Positions 39,590-51,082 of a stretch of DNA of 64,000 nt are shown here, one piece after another. Source of the DNA: Sporothrix humicola (lineage: Eukaryota; Ascomycota; Sordariomycetes; Ophiostomatales; Ophiostomataceae); NCBI GenBank assembly GCA_021396245.1, contig WNYE01000001.1, forward strand, positions 1-64,000. Reading direction: 5' to 3'. A program made the translations under genes and the position numbers. A model generated the notes under the pieces. That model searched no databases, was not told the DNA's origin, and saw only the letters and a list, made by a program, of their open reading frames with translations. The stretch's first letter is position 1. The number at the start of each line of letters is the position of its first letter.

Positions 39590-42561
39590 CTACCCGGCTG
39601 GGAACAGGTCCGCCATCGACACCACGTGGTCGTACTCGGTCCCCAGCATAAACTTGAGATCCTCGTTGGGGAACTGCTGTAGCATGCGAATAGCGCTGTC
39701 GTACTGCGTGGCCCATTTTATGCGTTTTGTCTCGTCGTCGTTTGTCATCTTGGCCACCACGAGCACGTTCGGGACAGTGTTGGTCTTCGTGACCTGCCGG
39801 CAGGCAATGGCCACTTTCCTCATCTTCTGCTCGAGATGTGTACGGTGAGACCCATACGGATGGTGAGCTTGGACTTGTGCCGCAAAAGGTTGCTGAGGTC
39901 GTCACAGTCGGCACAGCGGCAACGGAGTCTTGGGCGAGACAGGTTGACCTTCCGGCTCTTGTCTGGCCGCTTGCCAACAACGCGGTCGAGGTAGGCATCG
40001 ACAACAGCGGCAAACATACGTTGGTGCGGTGAAAGGGTATGGGCAAGTTGTGGCCGTGCAACCTTGTCAGTGAATGCCGTGTAATCCAGCATCTCAAGCA
40101 ACTGTGGCATAAGACTGAAGCATCAAGTCAGTAAAAAGGTAAACAATTGACCAGTGGTAGCGACACAGTGCACAACATACCTTGTTTCAACGTGGGCCAC
40201 GCCATTGTTGGAAATGGCGTAGACCATGAGAATCCTGCCGTCATCGTAGCCGAGCTGCCTAGACCGAATAGTTTGCAAAAGCTCGTTGTATGCCTTGCGT
40301 GCCCAAGTTTTGTGAGGAGACGATGCTGACGTGTCTTCTTCCTATGGCTGTTCTGATGTGCCTAGTGGGTTGCGAATTGCTTTGATTACATCAAAGGCAG
40401 GTGCCAAGTGCCACATAGACTTGACGATCAAGAGAAGCGGCTTCTCTGCATCTGCGAATGGTAGGTGGTTGGGTTGGCTCTCGTCCATGGCTTTCTCCAT
40501 CCACTGAAGAAAATGGGTGTGGTCAAAACGGCCGTTTGACTTGTCGATAGCCTCCTGCAGGTACGACCACTCTCGGAGGCGCGCGATGATGGTGAAAAGA
40601 CGTGTCGTGTTTTCCTTGCCCATCGTAACCTCCGGATGTGCTTGTTTCCAGACCGATTTGCAAAGTGCCCAGAGTGTTGAAAACTCCGCGCTGACCACGG
40701 TGTCCTCTGGCAGCAAATTACATCTGTTGGCGGAGTAGTTCATAATTTTGTCGAAATTGTCTTTCATGCCGACACTGACAAAGATGGTGTTTACCAGGAA
40801 GCTTGCTCGAGAAACACGCGGGACCAAGACGATGCCCTTTGCGGATGTTAGCCATGCGCTTCGATACAATTGGGTGCAGTTCAGAAGACTTGTTGATTGA
40901 CGTACCGATGTTTTGTAGGCATGGGTTGCTGTCGGTCCTCCCTAGATGTGATAAATGAGGATTGGTTAGACATTCAGCAGTTTGATATTTGCTGGTGATC
41001 GAGCACTCACTGCGCCCGTCCAGCCATGATCATAGTCCATCTCTTGGCCGTCTGCCTCGTCAAAGCAGTTTTGCCGCAGAATGTAGTCCTTCTTCAGATA
41101 CCCTCTCGACGCCAAATGGTTGCCGTCGAGGTCTACCAACTTGGTGAATTCGTATTCAGTTGAATGGATCTTGGACATGTAATGCACGATAGGCCCAGGC
41201 CGTTTCTTGACGTATCTGTTCGTGGGAGGCCAGTCTGAGTAGTCGATCTCGCAGCCACCTGTGTTCTTCTTTTCGAGGATGGATAGGAAAATGTTGACTG
41301 GCAAGCCGGCGGTCGCCTCCTGCAGAGTCTCAATGACAGTTTTGTCGCGGCCCTTGGTCCCCTGCGCACGGAGAGCAGCTTCGGTGTAGTGGTGGTCCAT
41401 ACCATAGACGAGGCAGTCTTCGATACTGGACTGCTCGACGAACTCGCCCGTTTCTGTGACTCTTGCCTCGACTCTCGGGAGGGACAGCCATTCTTTCAGG
41501 GCAGAATGGAGCGCCGTCGGAGTCTGTTGGAGCAGTTTGGTGGCGGTTGGAATGCCGGTCGTCGACGGCGTAGGGAGGATGGGGTCGAGGGCCAGGTTGT
41601 AGGTGATTACCCAGCGGTAGCCAGAAGTCACGGGCGTAACTTCGTGCTGGACGTCTGAGTACCAAGACATGATGCCCAGGCCGTTGTCAAGGTCTGCTCT
41701 CGAGGATTTGTAGGTGAGGGTTCTCCCACAGTGTTTGAGGACGAGGTCGCCGCCCTCGTGCTTTGATGGCAGGATCATGGCTAAAGTGCCGAACATGTTG
41801 GGAATCTTTGGAGAGCTGTTGCTGTTAAAATGAAACGTTCAAGGGGAGGGAAACAATGGAAGTGGATAACATACTCTGTGTGCGGTCTGAAATGGGCGCC
41901 CATTTCGTAAAGCAGCACCTTGTACGGCTCCATGCGGATGTTGTATGCCTGCTTGTTGATTCCCATGCCCTCTGCCACATTAAGCTTGGACAACATGATC
42001 AACGACTCTCATGTTGGGCTGTCATCTCCTCGCCGGTTTATGGCATAATATTACCGCACCAGCCGAAACTCGCTGGCGTCGATTTCCCATGTGTTCCGGA
42101 CCGCCGTGTCGACAAAGGTCTCCTCACCACGACCGTGAGGCGCCAGCCGGGACTTGCTAATGATCCTTTGTGCATCGGCCTCTCCTAGTGGGAAACGGAC
42201 TTCGCCAATGCCGTTAATGTCGACGGCCAGCCCGGCCTCCACAATGTTGGCAAAGAAATGGGAGCTTTGGGAAAAGCCGGCCGGGGACTGAATGTCGTCC
42301 AAGGAGCGGCAGATCTGTTCTCTGGGTGTGGGTGTCGGAACAGCCGGTATTGACGCCAGAGCAGAGGTAGAGTTGCTTGGCTCGGGCTTCACAACGGTCA
42401 GGATAACATCTTCAATCTCCACATCAGCCACGGCTTCGGTTTTGACTTCGGGTTGGCTGACGGCTTCGATTTTCAATTTTCACCCCAGCCGATGGATCGG
42501 GATCTGGCTTGACATCCGCCGGCTGGACGGTGGTCTCCCTCGTCTGTGGTAATGCGTCCAT
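39590..42561 (-). pseudogene. Paralog A: broken 2OG-Fe(II) oxygenase family gene
   Basis: Five exons correspond to paralog B (42561-41876, 41815-41011, 40941-40906, 40836-40181 and from 40114), with the same four intron positions. The oxygenase core residues are present: HTD across the first junction and DVQHEVTPVTSGYR. Lesions: the ATG frame (42561, MDALPQTRETT) must shift by one base near 42470 in an A-rich run to reach the conserved domain; in-frame TAA at 42051-42053 and TGA at 42009-42011; TAG at 40342-40344; a deletion of about 170-200 codons after LMPQLLEMLDYTAF; and a second frameshift near 39,840-39,860 before THLEQKM. The C-terminal GTEYDHVVSMADL motif survives. All three stops are explicable as C-to-T changes of CAA, CGA and CAG. 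Divergent from B. Confidence 0.85.
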
Positions 42562-42845
42562 GTTGGTTGTCTGAATTGTAGGGGATTGGGAGTGTCGTGA
42601 AGAGCGAGGATTTTTCGAGGAGCTTTGCTGACGATAGAAAGGGGCAATGGCCCAGATGTTGATTAAGAAAGAAGGTGCAAATTAGAGCCTTCAGAAGGAA
42701 CGAAAGAACCAGTTGGTAAAAATCAAGAAGGGGAAAAAAAGAAGCTACACTTGTGAGCCAGGCAGTTCTTTCCTCTCATACATTTCGAGGAGCTCCTTCC
42801 AATTGAGCTAGTGTTAATGAACACCGTAAAAGGAAATTCCACTTT

Positions 42846-42880
42846 ACGCGTTAAAATGTGTGTGGTGGTGATGCGCTAAA
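42846..42880 (-). promoter_or_regulatory. Promoter module of paralog A (half-degenerate)
   Basis: In gene orientation: TTTAGCG (42880-42874), CATCACC directly after it (also found in the E module), then 22 nt in all to a single ACGCGT (42851-42846), about 285 bp before the old start codon. The second half-site is missing. Confidence 0.5.
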
Positions 42881-43115
42881 GTGGCTAACAGCTAACAGCC
42901 TGTTCCAATTCCAATCCCGATTTTTAGGTACCAAACCCCCGGCATTGGGTCTCCCCTGCATTGAAGCTCTGTCAGGTGACAACATTCATGCACACAGCTC
43001 CAAAAGCGTTTCCAAGGTTGTGATGTCTCTCGTTTACAAGGAAAACCGTCAGAGTGGTAGCGGTAACGGTAGCTTCAGGGAATCAGGGGCAAGTTAGACC
43101 CCCACATTTATGACG

Positions 43116-43151
43116 TTGTGGTGTGTTGACTTTCTAACGCGCTCGACGCGT
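43116..43151 (+). promoter_or_regulatory. Promoter module of paralog B
   Basis: TGTTGAC at 43124-43130 (identical in the D module), 13 nt in total to the paired half-sites ACGCGC-TCG-ACGCGT at 43137-43151, about 263 bp before the ATG. The upstream TTTTAGCG box is degenerate here (TTGTGGTG). ACGCGT is the MluI cell-cycle box bound by MBF in yeasts; binding here is inference. Confidence 0.6.
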
Positions 43152-43413
43152 CCACCGTTCTTACAGGGCTTCTGCACTCAACTTCTTGTCTCCACTTTAT
43201 CGTCAGCAGCAGGCGTTGTCGTATCTGCAGTGAATATGTGAGGCAAGAGCAACTGGCTTGCATGCTGCACCTTCTTCCCCTTTATACTTTGCAGCATTCT
43301 TATCTGTTTCTCCTCTTGGCCCAACTTCTCGGGTCCAGGGAAACAGGACAATTCGACTTTCTCCTCTCCCGACACACCCTCCCTCCAGATACGAAGCAGC
43401 AAACACAGCAACC

Positions 43414-46400
43414 ATGGATTCCTTCGAACACATTTCGGAGTATTTGGAGTCCACCGCCGAGCTGGGAACCGTCTTTGACGAGATGCACGCCCCGGGCGGC
43501 TTTGCCGACTTTTCTATGCGGACCATCAAGTCTATGGCTCATGGCGGCGTGCGGTTAAGGCAAAACAACACAACCAACGACATCAACGTGGACGTCGACG
43601 GCGTTGGTTCCATCCGCTATCCCCTCGAAGAAGAGCAGGCGAGGGCCATTATCGAAAAGGCCCGATTGTCGCCACACGGCCAGGGTGAGCGGACAATTGT
43701 CGACACGTCCGTCCGCAATACGTGGGAGCTCAATGCCGACCAGTTCACACTGAAAGACGACGAGACAGATGGTGTCCTGAACTGGTCGGCCTTGCACCAA
43801 ACGGCAAGGCAGTTTGTGGCAGAGTCTCTGGGCATCACCCAGGGTGCAGATGCCATTCGCATCGAGCCATACAAGATGCTGCTCTACGAGGAAGGGGCTC
43901 TCTTCAGGCCACACACTGAGTGAGTTTCCGACATTTTATAAACTCCAACTCGTGTTAACGTTTGCCAACTTACAGTCCTCTTCAGCTCCCCCAAAATCCC
44001 AAACATGTTTGGTACGCTCGTTGTCGTCCTGCCCTCCGCACACACCGGCGGTGATGTTATTGTCCGCCACCAGAACAATAAGAAGATATTCAAGACCGCC
44101 GACCGCTATTACCATAACCAGGTGGGCTTCATGTGCTGGTACACAGACGTATTGCACGAAGTGACGCCAGTCACCGACGGCTACCGCTGGGTCATTACCT
44201 ACAACATGGCCCTCGATCCGGCAGTGTCAACACCGACACCTGCCCAAACTCTGCCGGCGACGACAACAGATCTGTCGATTGACAATGCACGCCTTACTTC
44301 AGCTCTGCAGGACTGGCTGCGATGCATGGGAATGTCTGATAAGGAGCGGGCGGAAAATATGGCCAAAGCAGAGGAGGATTTCAAAAGACTGAAAGCGCAA
44401 GAGTCCGACCTCGAAGCGCAGTTGCAGACGGAGGGTGATAAGGATGCCCCCGACACAGATGCTACGAGAAACTTGTCAAAGAGGCTCAACCAGACATTGA
44501 TTGATATCAGCGACATCGAGGAACAGAACGAGTGTGTTGCGAACACTTTGCGATGTTTCATCTACAGCTTCGACCACAAGTACTCCGAGGCCGCCCTTGC
44601 GCAGAATGGCTTGCGTGGCCGCGACGCCGTGATTGCAAAGGCACTTCGCGAGGCCTCTTCCCACCTTCCCGTCGACGTTTTCCTGGCAACCATGGAACGT
44701 CGGGACTTTGGCTCTTGCGAGACGGCCTACGCCCCTTTCCGCCGCCATCAGAGATGGACATCGCAAGAAGATATCGACGAAATAAATAGCAGGACGCTCA
44801 AGCTCGACTACATTATGGAGAGATCGTTTGCTATCACGAAACTAGCAGATCTGGATGGAAACCATGTTGCAACGAATCTGGCCCTTGGCCTGACTTCAGT
44901 CTACCCAGACGGCTCTTTCAAGGGAAAAGGCAAGCAAGTCGACTTTGATCGTGGATATCTGGGAAATGAGGCAAGTAAACATCTACAAGTGACTGGCTGC
45001 TAAGCACATTGATCTCGTAAAAGAAAACAGCTTGAAATCTAACAGATCAACTACAGGGAGGCGCAAAGGCCACTCATGCCTACCAGCTGGCGGTATGTTC
45101 TTATCCTCCCCCAACCAGGTGGTGTCTGATTATCGATGGCTCTATTGTTCGTCCTAATACTAACTCGTCATAAAGGGCATTGTCATCTTTCCGCGTGTCA
45201 ACCTAGACAGCCTCATCGACTCGGCGCTGAGAAAAGGCGGCAGCTTTTTGCATTTTGCAGAACCTAAGGAGAATCTGCAGAAACTTGTCGTTCACTTTGC
45301 TAAAAAGTGCATTAACAAGACCGGAGAGCAAGACGAAGCCAACTTGCTTTTATTAAAGAGCGTCTGCAAAAATGCCTGGTCTGATGTGGAGGATGATGAA
45401 GATGAGGAGCCCGAGATCCTTATTGGGCCCTTTGCCGCTACGGAGCTCCTCAAAGCATTGGTGCGGATGCACGACTGGGAGTTTTTCGACGAGGCCGTCG
45501 GCAATCTCAGAGGCTACATTGACGTCAATGAGCTGTTCACCTGGATGAAGAAAATGGCCGATGCCAATCGCGGTGCTAACGACACCTTCTCCTTTGCCGA
45601 AGCGGAGCCGTCCCTCACCAGTGTCCTTCTGTCGCAACGTACCTTGGCGGATGCGCTCAAGGGCCTTGACATCTTCCATCGACAGAAATCGACAGCCAAC
45701 TACAAGGAATGGACATGCAGCGTTCTTGAGACTTGTCTCGGCAAGCTCGACACCTTCACTCTCCGATACATCGACGGCACCGTGCTGGTCAACCACTGCA
45801 ACAGACTCTACGGGCTCGACTACATCCAAACCAAGTATGTGCTCCGGACTATCCCATTCAGATTGTGCCCAGAGTCTCGTTTCGATGTACTAACCTATCC
45901 TCCTTACTTAGACTTATGCCCCGCTTGACAGAGCAGGTAAAGAATGTGGCATTTGCCCTTGGGTGTCTCCAGAGCCTGGAGGGAATATTTTCCAATATCC
46001 ATGGGAATCACAAGGAGCCGTGGGTTCGCCTGCACACAACACTGGCCCAGTGTCTGATCAAGGATCTGGACGTTTCTACCATCGTTGACATGAAGAAGGT
46101 GTTTGATGGGTTCAGAACGAGATGCTTTCTCCAGAAGATCCCGGGACATATCGACGATGCCACACAGCCAGACCCGGCCTCGCTGAAGCCCATACTCAAG
46201 AAAGGCTACAATCCTATCGACGGCGAGTGGCTATCCTGTCTGTACCGCTCTCTGTTTTGGGCCGAGCCCGAGGCACGACTGGAGCTTGCTGTGGAGCTGT
46301 CCAACAAGATTATTGCCGGCATTTATAACCTGGGCCCCGAGGCGGAAAAGCTCATCGCCATTCGCAAGAAACGGGGATCCCTCGAGCGCGTGTGGCTCGT

Positions 46401-47196
46401 GTTCCTGATGTTCGCTGGGCTGTTGGACGGCAGGCGGTACGACTCGAGCCCGCCGCCGGCCCCGGGCTTTGCTGTCGGCGAAGAGGGCTACGACGAACAT
46501 GTGGCAAGCATCCCCGTCACAGTGCTGGAAGAGCCGCACCGCCGCATGTTTGTGGCCGTTCTGGACACTTACCTCGATTTCGCCGTCGGCGTCCCGCCCG
46601 TCCGACCCGGCCCCGTGCCTGCACCCCTAGCCCGTCTGCCGGCCGGCTGCTGCTGTGACTGCGATACCGTCAACGAGTTTATCGAAAAAATCGATGACAG
46701 CGACCCCGAGACGACGTTTCTTATTCTCAAGATCAGCCAGAAGCGCCGCACCCATGTCGAGAAGCAGATCAAGGACCACAAGGTTGAGCTGGAGACGAGC
46801 ATCGAGCGGTCGTCGAGCCCCTACAAGCTCCACATCAGAAAGCCACAGACGCGCTTCGACCTGGCATTCCAGTCGTGGAAGGAGCGCAAGGCCGAGGCCG
46901 AAAAGCTGATGACAGAACTACCCCTCTCCAAGCTCAAGGCTTATTTAGGTAACGACTACGACCGCATCGTGTCGATGCAGCGGCTGCTGGACCCGGCCAA
47001 CTCGCCCGGCCCGCTGCCGCAGTGGGAGGGCAAAACAAAGGGATTCTACACGGCCGAGGATGCGCGACAACTCTTCAGTGTGGTCCTGCCCATGAACCCG
47101 CCTGCGCATGTCACGCCCAGCCTCAAGCGCGGGGCGGATGAGATCGAGACCGATGAGATGAAAGTAGCAAAGCGGGCGAGGAGGCCGGTAATGTAA
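43414..47196 (+). CDS. Paralog B: intact 2OG-Fe(II) oxygenase family protein
   Basis: Five exons: 43414-43919, 43986-44970, 45057-45092, 45176-45834, 45912-47196; 1,156 residues, all phases consistent. Intron 2 (44971-45056) uses a GC donor (AG|GCAAGT). The N-terminal ~130 residues include VDGVGSIRYPL and VDTSVRNTWEL, shared by all paralogs. The oxygenase core has iron ligands His167-Asp169 (HTD, created by splicing) and His226, and Arg236 in GYRWVITYN to hold 2-oxoglutarate. The long middle part has no recognised domain. The C-terminal third has GCCCDC (Cys-rich knuckle), LKAYLGNDYDRIVSM and a basic end (KRGAD...KRAR) that looks like a bipartite nuclear signal. By family, it should hydroxylate or demethylate a substrate, which is unknown. 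Only member of the array that is intact with a complete active site. Confidence 0.88.
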
Positions 47197-47932
47197 TGTG
47201 GGCTTTATTTGAGGGCGCAATGGAAGGTAATCTGTTACGATCTGAATTTGTATGTACGATAGGTGTATGTACCCCTTAAGGTAAACAATGTCACGATGGT
47301 ATCCGTCCTTCTTTATCTGCAGTCAATTTTCAGCGAAATTGCTGGATGTGGCTCATAGACCCATCCAATTAATCAATTCAAATACGTCATAATGAATACT
47401 ACTATGCTTTGATACTGTGAAGTGCTGTAAATTGATAAATTACAATTTCCGGGGTGCATCCAAATACTAGGTATGGCACAATATTCCGTGTGGAGTGCAT
47501 CCCGAGATCCATACTCCGTGCACTGATGTGCCAAGACTCACACTGACCCAGAAAACTTTAAGTTGAGCGCATCACTCCATGTTCCAGTTCCAGCGTCAGT
47601 GCCGGTTGCCATGTCCCTGGAGCCGGGTCCTTTAGCGTGTTTTCCGTTGCAATAGCAGACGCGTTGGACGCGTTGGGTTGCACTTGCCGTTCTCAGCTAT
47701 CGACAAACAGGGGTCGTTTGTTTGGTAGTTGCGACCTCATTTCACGTTTATTCTTTCCTTTTTTCTTGTGTTGTTTTGAAAATTATCTTTTGAGGAAGTC
47801 GGTCGCGATTGTGGAAGTGGAAGGTGCCCCCTTTTCTCTCTTTCAACCTCAACTGCCGGGATCAACAGCAGTCCTCGGCTTCAACCTCCCATCCATCCCA
47901 CTTTACAATCAGTCTCCAATTCTCCTTTTTTG
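47197..47932. other. Intergenic region before paralog C
   Basis: 736 bp between B and C, AT-rich at 47,330-47,480, holding the C promoter module. No gene seen. Confidence 0.55.
47631..47683 (+). promoter_or_regulatory. Promoter module of paralog C
   Basis: TTTAGCG at 47631-47637, 21 nt, then paired half-sites ACGCGT-TGG-ACGCGT at 47659-47673, then TGCAC at 47679-47683 (TTGCAC also follows the pair in the D module, and TGCAC in E). About 260 bp before the ATG. Confidence 0.6.
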
Positions 47933-50709
47933 ATGGCAGAACAGCTCAACATGGCGACACCACCGGATCCGGAACCGGTGGTCGATATGGGCGACGTCGT
48001 CAACATCACTGACTCTGAGTACGAGGACGATGATGACGGGCCTTGTGACTTTCCAAAACTCGACGTCGAGATTGCCCTCGATGCTATCCCCTCCATTGGA
48101 AACCCTTCCTTCTCCCAGACGCTCGCCGCGACGCCGGCCAAGCTCGGCGTTGGTATCAACATTCCCGGCGTCGGTGCCATCAAGTTTCCCCTCCAGGAGG
48201 AACAGGCACAGAAAATCATCAAGAAGGCCCGGCTGGCACCGCACGGCCGCGGTGCAGAAACGGTCGTCGATACTGACGTGCGCAACACCTGGGAACTGGA
48301 TGTCGACCAGTTCAAGCTCACAGACTTTGCCAAGGCAAAGAAGAACAGCACGGGCTGGTCGTTTGTTCTTGACGCGGCCCGAATGGCGGTGAACCAAGGG
48401 TTGCTGGGTATCAAGGACTATCGCAAGATCCGTGCCGAGCCTTACAAGATGCTTCTCTACGAGAAGGGTGCTCACTTCAAGTCCCACACCGAGTAAGTCG
48501 ACCGCTTCCTCCATTTCCTCTCCCTCTTTCTTGTTTCTCAGCCTTCAATTTTATCTTTGGTTCCATAAGCTAACAATAAAGCTCCCCTAAAACTCCAAAC
48601 ATGTTTGGCACATTGGTTGTCGTTCTCCCCTCCGAGCACACGGGAGGTGATCTGGTCATCGAGCATAACCATAACAAGTCGGTCATGGAGTCGTCTTCGG
48701 AGCTCATGTTGAACGGCATTGGCTTCTTCTGTTGGTTCGCGGACGTGCACCACGAGATCACCCCTGTCACGTCTGGCTATCGCTGGGTCCTCACCTACAA
48801 CCTTGCCTACGAATCAACTATTCCTCAGGGCTTTCCAACAGCCACATCGGCCCTGACTGCGCACTGCCCTAAAGAATTGCGCACTGCCCTCCGCCACTGG
48901 GTTTTCAGAGCAGAGGAGAAATTTGTCACAAGTGACAAGGCAAAGGAGGCGAGAAGGAAGGCGGATGCTGAGGCTGCTGCTGTGACTGAAGGGCAAACAC
49001 AACCTTTCTTTGCAGAGATGCTGTCGGATGTCGCCATGGTCAGAGAGCTGCGGCAGACCGATACTTTCGTTTATGCCTTTGACCATATGTACACCGAGTA
49101 CGAACTCTCCTTGAAGAATGCAAAGGGCCGCGATTTGGCCATGCTGGAGACTCTCCGTGAAGCTGCCAAGGGCCTGCCCGTCGACATTTACCTTGGCATC
49201 CTCGAAAAGGTCGTGGACGGTTACTGTTACGAGGACTACGAGGACTCTCCTCCCCGCCACAAGAGACGGAAGAAGTCTGACGAGCCTGTCATGCATGACA
49301 TAGACGACGTTCTCTCGACGGATTACAACTTTGCCCACCTGGTCGACCTAGACGGCACACAGGTCGCCGAGAGAATGCCGATGGATGAGGACAATATTTG
49401 TCAAGCCGATTGCTTTAAGAACGCAGACGGCGAGGAGCGGGACTACGACGAAGGCTATTCTGGCAACGAAGGCGGCCCCAAGGCCACGCACGCCTACCAG
49501 GTCGCCGGCATCGTCATGGTGCCGCGAGTCTCCCACCTCAACTTCTTACTCGGCGCGCTTAGGTACTCTGACGAGGAGATATACGAGGGACCCGAAGGGC
49601 GTGGCTGAACTGCGGCTCGACCACTTCATTAAATACTACTGTAAGAAGTGTATCGAGCTGCCCAAGGAGAGCGAATATGGTGACCCCATCGCCACCCTCC
49701 GGGCCCTGTGTACTTTTGTGTGGTCGGACGAGCCAAAGAAACTTGGCTTCAAGAATGGACTCCAGCTTGGAGCCGGGGCTGCAATTCGCCTTGTCCAAAC
49801 GCTTGCTCAGCTGCGGCAATGATCGTTCTTTGAAGAGGCCATGGGCAAGGCCGGCGAAGCGTTCGACTACTTTGACATTAGGAGACTATTTTCTTGGTTC
49901 ATCCAGGCAACGGATAGCATGAATACCGGCAACACCAATACCAGCTCCAACTCCAACATCGCCAGAATCTACAGAATCTACGACGAAGATGACAAGATGG
50001 ACGAGGGGTTTGTCCTCCCATTTTCAGAGCTGGAACAGCCACTGATCCGTGCTCTGGCCAAGATGCCAAGTGGGAAGCTTGTATTGGAAGCTATCGATGT
50101 TCTTTCTCCGCTACCAGATGACTTTCAGTTCAGCTTGAGCTACAACCAGAAGCTAGGCAGTGTAGAAAGCCAGAAGGAGAGGGTACAGTGGGCTCGCAAG
50201 GCGACTGATGCCTTGCTTGCCGAGATCCAGACCAAGAAGGTCGGATTCTATGATGGTCCCTCCTTGTTCGGGCGCTGTTTCTTTTACGGCATCAACTATG
50301 TCAAAAGGTATGTGATGCAATTTCGCCCATTTCAGACCTATTTCTCTACCTCTTTTTCAATACTGACCGTCTTAACGGTGCTGTGCCGGCCATTGTACAA
50401 ATGTCCAAAAATACGGCCTTTATCATGGGCTTTATGGACCCAATGAAAACGCCTGCCCGCAAGCCCAGGGCCCTGGAAATGGAGAAACAGCAGTGGCTGT
50501 CTGTCTTTGAGCCTCTTGCTGAAGCACTTGTTGCAGACATCGATATACCCAGCCTCAACAGCATCGAAACTGTCGAGTCCATGATCGATAAAACGAAGAG
50601 GAAATCACGGGACTATTACATGCCACCAGGCAGGTACACGACATCTGGGCTGCCTGAATCCGAAAACAAGTCTGCTCTCGATGAGCTCCTGCCTGGTCGT
50701 CAGTCGTGA
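47933..50709 (+). pseudogene. Paralog C: truncated and broken 2OG-Fe(II) oxygenase gene
   Basis: ATG at 47933 (a second in-frame ATG at 47951). Exon 1 47933-48492, intron 48493-48581; the following exon runs without the two introns that flank the mini-exon in the other paralogs. Active-site residues are intact (HTD, DVHHEITPVTSGYR). Lesions: a one-base frameshift between about 49,575 and 49,600 (EEIYE to PKGVAELRLDHF); TGA at 49820-49822 where the paralogs have Trp in a W-x-FF-x-EA block; the fourth intron (donor at 50308) has lost its acceptor (GG where AG is expected near 50,378); and the last ~350-400 residues, including the Cys-rich knuckle and YLGxxY motif, are absent. A product of about 555 residues ending at 49608 could still be made, containing the whole oxygenase core, so a truncated functional protein cannot be excluded. 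Confidence 0.8.
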
Positions 50710-51082
50710 GTCGTGAGAAGGCTGGTTGTCGGATTTTGGATGTTGTCAGGTGAAGAGAATAAGGATGTTTTCAGGGGTTTGTTTATTACTTGAAAGGGAG
50801 CTGTCATATGGGGAGGAAAGAACGCAAAACCTTCACAATGGAAAGTGCAATGGGGTACTTGTGAGGAATGCAGGAACGGCAAGCACGATGCACGATGTCC
50901 CATTAATTAGATTACATGCAGAAACGCGTCCCAGAAGCCCGGCTGTTGAAACGCTAAAATTTAGCGCCTCGTTCGGCCCTATTTACACTGTTATCTCCAC
51001 AGTAAATAGCAGTCACCAAAAATGGCCAATTTTGACACAAAGATATCTTGCATTGGATTGCTGCTCGTCAATTCTTCTTCTA
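50710..51082. other. Intergenic region between converging C and D
   Basis: 373 bp holding the orphan promoter module and no gene. I searched it for the missing C-terminal part of paralog C and did not find it. Confidence 0.5.
50924..50966 (-). promoter_or_regulatory. Orphan copy of the array promoter module
   Basis: On the minus strand: CGCTAAATTTTAGCG palindrome (50966-50952), 22 nt, then ACGCGT (50929-50924) and TTC, then TGCATG where a second half-site would be. It points left, into the 3' end of paralog C, where no minus-strand gene exists. Confidence 0.45.

Larger units (their letters stand above)
42562..43413. promoter_or_regulatory. Divergent promoter region between paralogs A and B
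   Basis: 852 bp with no gene. It carries two copies of the array's promoter module, one facing each way, described separately. The rest is unremarkable. Confidence 0.6.

Noticed and set aside
42004..42090. An intron in paralog A that would remove the TAA and TGA codons
   Set aside because: Candidate donors and acceptors in this stretch either leave a stop or break the frame, except one with a weak GTGCGG donor; the paralogs have coding sequence of matching length here and no intron.
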